This document shows, in pieces, positions 60,611-64,000 of a DNA stretch of 64,000 nt. Both the position numbers and the translations under genes were made by a program. The stretch spans positions 62,001-126,000 of the forward strand of contig NZ_KN882170.1 in NCBI RefSeq assembly GCF_000934745.1, in the 5' to 3' direction. The stretch comes from Desulfonatronum thioautotrophicum. GTDB taxonomy: Bacteria; Desulfobacterota; Desulfovibrionia; Desulfovibrionales; Desulfonatronaceae. How positions within the stretch are numbered: the first letter of the stretch is position 1; each line of letters opens with the position of its first letter. A model generated the notes under the pieces. The model was given only the letters and a program-made list of their open reading frames with translations. It searched no databases and had not been told where the DNA came from.

Positions 60611-60628
60611 GTGCCGAAAAGGTGACAT
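60611..60628 (-). promoter_or_regulatory. Pho-box-like repeat upstream of the Pot-type operon (weak)
   Basis: Read on the minus strand: ATGTCAC (60628-60622), CTTT spacer, TCGGCAC (60617-60611). Period 11, but the second heptamer is poor. It lies about 86 bp before the PotD-like start. The rest of the gap 60526-60719 shows only repeated CTGCCATG words. Confidence 0.35.
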
Positions 60629-60719
60629 TTTTGCTGTCGTGTTGAAAATCTGTCATGCCTGCCATGTGGCAATCCCTGCCATGCTTGTCCTGCCCCTGGC
60701 AGCTCTGAAAATCCATGCA

Positions 60720-61037
60720 TCAGGCAACCAGCCAATAGTCCCGGGAAAAATGACGTTCGCTACCGAACCTGCCGATTTCCTGTATCCCACCGATGGCGGC
60801 CGCAAAAACAGGATTGAGCAGAGACGGAGCCAGAACGCCAATGGTCCGTGTTTTCTGCTGCCACAGCATCCTTCCGATGGAGTTTGGCCGGAAGCGCATC
60901 CCGGCCATCGCTGTCTTCACGGCATCAAGGGGTTCCGGGGCCACGGTTCCGCTGCCGCTGATCACCCTGGAGACGGTCGCGGCCGACACCCCGGCCTTGC
61001 TGGCGACGTCCTTGAGCGTGGGATTGTTCCGGGTCAT
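60720..61037 (-). pseudogene. LacI-family regulator, truncated
   Basis: 105 residues from ATG 61037 (AAGGAG upstream). Residues 1-90 are a good LacI start: HTH T-L-K-D-V-A-S-K-A-G-V-S-A-A-T-V-S-R-V and the hinge, then the first strand of the sugar-binding domain (TRTIGVLAPSLLNPVFAAAI). The frame ends about 15 unrelated residues later. About 240 residues of effector domain are missing, so it is a broken regulator, probably by deletion. It sits at the head of the Pot-type operon and may be its former regulator. Confidence 0.75.
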
Positions 61038-61356
61038 TTCTTCCAGCTCCTTGCTTTTCTGAAAGAATGACCGCTGGATGTGACGACTGACGGTTCGACA
61101 ACATTTTTGTGAACGTTTACATGCCGCTCCTGTCTGCGGAGACAAGCCGTCATTGCAGGGCAGGACAATCCCACTGCTCCGGAGCAAGGATACTCCCTCA
61201 GCCGAACAGCGGCATTAACGCATTCATGTGACGTGAATGTCACGCCATCGCCACACGTCAGGGACATCTGCCAGGGTACACAGTCCTGAACGCGTATTCA
61301 GGGTGGTCCTGGTACGCGAGGCGTGACCTGTATCTTTCAACCAAGAGGTGAATCTC
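61038..61356. promoter_or_regulatory. Intergenic region with Pho-box-like repeat upstream of choice-of-anchor I gene
   Basis: 319 bp divergent space. On the plus strand ATGTGAC (61226), ATGTCAC (61237) and TCGCCAC (61248) start exactly 11 bp apart; the first two also form an inverted GTGAC/GTCAC pair. This could be a degenerate Pho box or a palindromic operator for another factor. No second candidate is seen. Confidence 0.4.
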
Positions 61357-63027
61357 ATGCGTCAAACTGTCCTTGCCGCCGGATTGGCAGCTTTTCTTGG
61401 CCTTGCGACTCTACTAGCCGGAGCGCCTTGCACCGCTCGCACCCCACAAGCCGGTACATCGGTTATCCAACTGACGGTTCTGGGTCAGTATCAGAGCGAC
61501 ATCTTCGACAAAAGCTCCGCGGAAATCGTCAGCTACGATCCAGACAGTAAACGGGCCTTCGTGATTAACGCGGCCAGTGGAGAGGTGGATGTTCTGGGCC
61601 TGGCTGACCCGACCCTCCCAAAACTGTTATTTACCATTGATGTTTCGGATCTTGGCGCGGACGCAAACAGTGTGGCGGTCAAGAACGGGGTCGTGGCCGT
61701 GGCCGTGGAGGCTGCAGTGCGCACGGATAACGGGTATGCCGCTTTCTACGACACAGACGGGAAACGGTTAAGCGTGGTTCAGGTCGGCGCCCTGCCCGAT
61801 GCGCTGACCTTCTCCCCGGATGGACGCTTTGTCCTGGTGGCCAACGAAGGGGAGCCCAATGAGGAATACACCATTGACCCCGAAGGGTCCGTGTCCATCA
61901 TCGATCTTTCCGCCGGGCCGGCGAACGTATCGCAGGGAGACGTGCGCACCGCGGACTTCCGGGCCTTTAACGGCCGGGAGGACGAGTTACGGGAGCAGGG
62001 TGTCCGCATTTTCGGGCCTGGAGCCAGTGCAGCCCAGGACATGGAACCGGAGTGGGTAGAGGTCAGCGCGGACAACAAGACCGCCTATGTCAGCCTCCAG
62101 GAGAACAACGCCATTGCGGTGGTGGACATCGCCACGGCCACGGTGTCGAATATTTTCCCGTTGGGCTTCAAGGACTGGTCTGCCGGCGGCCAATGGTCCG
62201 GCAAAGGATTTGATGCCAGCGATCGCGACGGTAAAATCAATATCAGGCATTGGCCGGTGCGGGGCATTTACCAACCGGATACGATCCGTATTTACGAAAC
62301 CAACGGCAAAACCTATCTGATCACGGCCAACGAAGGGGATGCCAGAGATTACAAGGGTTGGACCGAAGAGTTCCGGATCAAGGACCTGCGTCTGTCTCCC
62401 TCGGCCTTCCCGAATGCCGAAGAGTTGCAAAAAGACGAAAACCTGGGGCGACTGCGGGTCACCTCGACCCTGGGCGTCAGCAACGGCTGCTCACCATCGG
62501 ATAAATCCACCAACGTAAAAGCGGATTGTGAATTTTCCGCCCTGTATGCCTATGGCGCACGGTCCATGTCCATTTTCCTGGTCACGGAAAATGGACTGGA
62601 ACTGGTCTATGATTCCGGCTCCCAGATGGAAGAGACCACGGCCGCGATGTTTCCCGCTGATTTTAACTCCAACCATCGGGAAAATCAGAGCTTTGACTCT
62701 CGTTCCGACGACAAGGGGCCGGAACCGGAAGGCATCGCCCTGAGTGAGGTCAACGGCCGCATGTATGCCTTTGTCGGTCTGGAGCGGGTCGGCGGGGTGA
62801 TGGTCTACGACATCACCGAACCGGCAAACACAACATTCGTCCACTATACCAATAACCGTGACTTCAGCCTGCCCAACACTCCCGAAGCTTTGACCACCAC
62901 GGACCTGGGCGCCGAAGGCCTGCACTTTATCCCGGCAATGGAAAGCCCGGATCCAGAGGGAAGGGCAATCCTTCTTGTCGGCAATGAGGTCAGCGGCACC
63001 ACAACCATTTTTGCAGTGCACCCATAA
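61357..63027 (+). CDS. Secreted choice-of-anchor I family beta-propeller protein
   Basis: 556 residues. ATG at 61357 has AGAGGTG upstream; a GTG three codons earlier overlaps it. The signal peptide is about residues 1-27. The rest shows YVTN/propeller-like repeats (AEIVSYDPDSKRAFVINAAS, PDGRFVLVANEGEPNEEYT, ITANEGDARDY, GPEPEGIA) typical of the choice-of-anchor I family, some of which are called alkaline-phosphatase-like. No C-terminal anchor motif was found. Phosphate-related by context only. Confidence 0.82.
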   Translation: MRQTVLAAGLAAFLGLATLLAGAPCTARTPQAGTSVIQLTVLGQYQSDIFDKSSAEIVSYDPDSKRAFVINAASGEVDVLGLADPTLPKLLFTIDVSDLGADANSVAVKNGVVAVAVEAAVRTDNGYAAFYDTDGKRLSVVQVGALPDALTFSPDGRFVLVANEGEPNEEYTIDPEGSVSIIDLSAGPANVSQGDVRTADFRAFNGREDELREQGVRIFGPGASAAQDMEPEWVEVSADNKTAYVSLQENNAIAVVDIATATVSNIFPLGFKDWSAGGQWSGKGFDASDRDGKINIRHWPVRGIYQPDTIRIYETNGKTYLITANEGDARDYKGWTEEFRIKDLRLSPSAFPNAEELQKDENLGRLRVTSTLGVSNGCSPSDKSTNVKADCEFSALYAYGARSMSIFLVTENGLELVYDSGSQMEETTAAMFPADFNSNHRENQSFDSRSDDKGPEPEGIALSEVNGRMYAFVGLERVGGVMVYDITEPANTTFVHYTNNRDFSLPNTPEALTTTDLGAEGLHFIPAMESPDPEGRAILLVGNEVSGTTTIFAVHP

Positions 63028-63031
63028 ACAG

Positions 63032-63070
63032 CTTCAGGCCGCGATGCCACGACGGCATCGCGGCCTGAAG
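63032..63070. terminator. Strong bidirectional terminator
   Basis: A perfect 17-bp stem, CTTCAGGCCGCGATGCC (63032-63048) with its complement (63054-63070) and a 5-base loop. It lies five bases after the choice-of-anchor I stop and also faces the convergent gene at 63128. Confidence 0.92.
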
Positions 63071-63127
63071 TAAAGTCCGCCATGTTGATTTGATCCTGCA
63101 GCCGATAATATTACTTCAAATCAAACC

Positions 63128-63979
63128 TTACCAGCGCATTACCAGCAGACCGAGACAGATCACCATTGCCCCGAGCAGGCGCAGTACCCAGTGTTGCCGT
63201 TCTCGCAGAATGAAGATGGAAATTAGGCTGGCCAGGACGATCCCGGCATTGGTGTAGGCCACGGCCTCCGCTGAGGGCATGAAGCGCATGGCATGGATAA
63301 CGAGCACGTAAGCCGTCCCGACGCTCAGCCCTCCGAAAAGCAACGTGACCGGGCTGATGCACTGCCGAGGAATCACGCGGCCGGTTTTCCGGTACAAGTC
63401 CAAGCTGATGCCCACCCAGGCCGCGGTATAGCCGAAGGTGATGAAGCCCAGCAGGCCCGCGAAACTGGTGATTGATGCCGTTGCGGCCTTGTCACTCAGG
63501 GAATAGATGCTCGTGGCGAACATGGCCAGAAGCATCCAGGGCAGAGCGGCGCTATCCCGACAGTTTCGCGCGCTCGAGGCCATGACCAGCAATCCGAGCA
63601 CGCTGGTCACGATCCCTGTCCAGGTCAGCACCCCGAATGCCTCACCAAGGAACAGTGAACTCCAGACAGCGATGAAGAGTGGCGAACTCCGGACGACCGG
63701 ATAGACCAGGGCCACCGGAGCATGCTCGTAGGCCCGACGCAGGCCGAGAAAATAGACCATGTTCGCCGTGGCCGACGTCGCCAATAGGGCGATGAAGGCA
63801 GGTGTCCAGGTGACCTCCGATAGCAATGCGGACACGCCCAAGGGCCCGAGCAGGAGAATGTGCGCAAGCAGAATCCACCAGAGGGCGCAAGCCTCCTGGG
63901 GTTGGGTGCGGACCATCAGGTTCCAGATCACATGCAGCAGCACCGACCCTGCCAGGGCCATTCCCGCTTCAGGAAGCAT
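63128..63979 (-). CDS. EamA/DMT-family permease
   Basis: 283 residues with ten hydrophobic helices in two EamA halves (about 1-137 and 148-283). It belongs to the drug/metabolite transporter superfamily; substrate unreadable. The ATG at 63979 is 21 bp from the window edge with only a weak ribosome site, so a start beyond the edge cannot be excluded. Confidence 0.82.
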   Translation of the reverse strand: MLPEAGMALAGSVLLHVIWNLMVRTQPQEACALWWILLAHILLLGPLGVSALLSEVTWTPAFIALLATSATANMVYFLGLRRAYEHAPVALVYPVVRSSPLFIAVWSSLFLGEAFGVLTWTGIVTSVLGLLVMASSARNCRDSAALPWMLLAMFATSIYSLSDKAATASITSFAGLLGFITFGYTAAWVGISLDLYRKTGRVIPRQCISPVTLLFGGLSVGTAYVLVIHAMRFMPSAEAVAYTNAGIVLASLISIFILRERQHWVLRLLGAMVICLGLLVMRW

Positions 63980-64000
63980 GTCGCCAGGCAGCTTTGGAGC

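Overview
The window reads as a chromosomal segment of a sulphate-reducing bacterium of the Desulfovibrionales. The strongest evidence is a complete qrcABCD menaquinone reductase operon (10.6-15.4 kb), a complex known from Desulfovibrio-type sulphate reducers. A fused gamma-alpha/beta 2-oxoacid:ferredoxin oxidoreductase and a NifU-NifS-CysE cluster also fit. A betaine-type osmolyte transporter paired with a universal stress protein would suit a halophilic or alkaliphilic member such as Desulfonatronum; that genus-level guess is inference only. Most genes are ordinary chromosomal genes in short operons. I see no prophage, integrase, transposase, CRISPR array, rRNA or tRNA.

Layout. 0-2.4 kb (minus): a YkgJ cysteine-cluster protein cut by the window edge, a dispersed repeat, a degenerate RsbW-like ATPase-fold protein and a secreted trypsin-like protease with a C-terminal sorting tail. 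2.6-6.4 kb (plus): nifU-nifS-cysE, a heptanucleotide VNTR and an FmdB zinc ribbon. 6.5-17.0 kb (minus): a SAM hydroxide adenosyltransferase, a BCCT transporter with a USP, a guanine deaminase, qrcABCD and manC. 17.4-20.8 kb (plus): ferritin and the oxidoreductase pair. 20.9-23.8 kb: a compact envelope cluster with two FlgO-family proteins, a related lipoprotein and a tiny Cys-rich lipoprotein. 24.1-33.6 kb (plus): an orphan GspE/PilB-like ATPase with an HDOD protein, exported thioredoxin-fold and peroxiredoxin-like proteins, pcm, a Mrp ATPase, a lytic transglycosylase, pgsA and two PilT-type ATPases. 33.6-46.4 kb (plus): a zinc-ribbon/pseudo-receiver protein, an FtsB-like protein, a TPR protein, a lipoprotein, fbp, tsaD, trxA-trxB-bamD, a HisD-like protein of unknown role, an EF-G paralogue, DUF2062 and rsmA.

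46.4-63.0 kb looks like a phosphorus-scavenging island. It holds phnD-phnC-phnE-phnE; a predicted bifunctional ornithine-lipid acyltransferase (OlsF type) divergent from a PHP-glycosyltransferase fusion; a Pot-type ABC transporter ending in an alkaline-phosphatase-superfamily enzyme; and a secreted choice-of-anchor I protein. Direct repeats resembling Pho boxes (7-bp heptamers on an 11-bp period) precede phnD and lie between the two lipid genes. Weaker ones precede the Pot operon and the choice-of-anchor I gene. My reading is that uptake of reduced or organic phosphorus and replacement of phospholipids by phosphorus-free lipids are co-regulated here. This region and the FlgO-type envelope cluster are the best candidates for an under-described system.

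A nested inverted-repeat element of about 140-160 bp occurs twice complete and once as a half copy. GAAATC hexamer tracts occur at two loci. Motif positions come from reading translations by eye, and no database search was possible.
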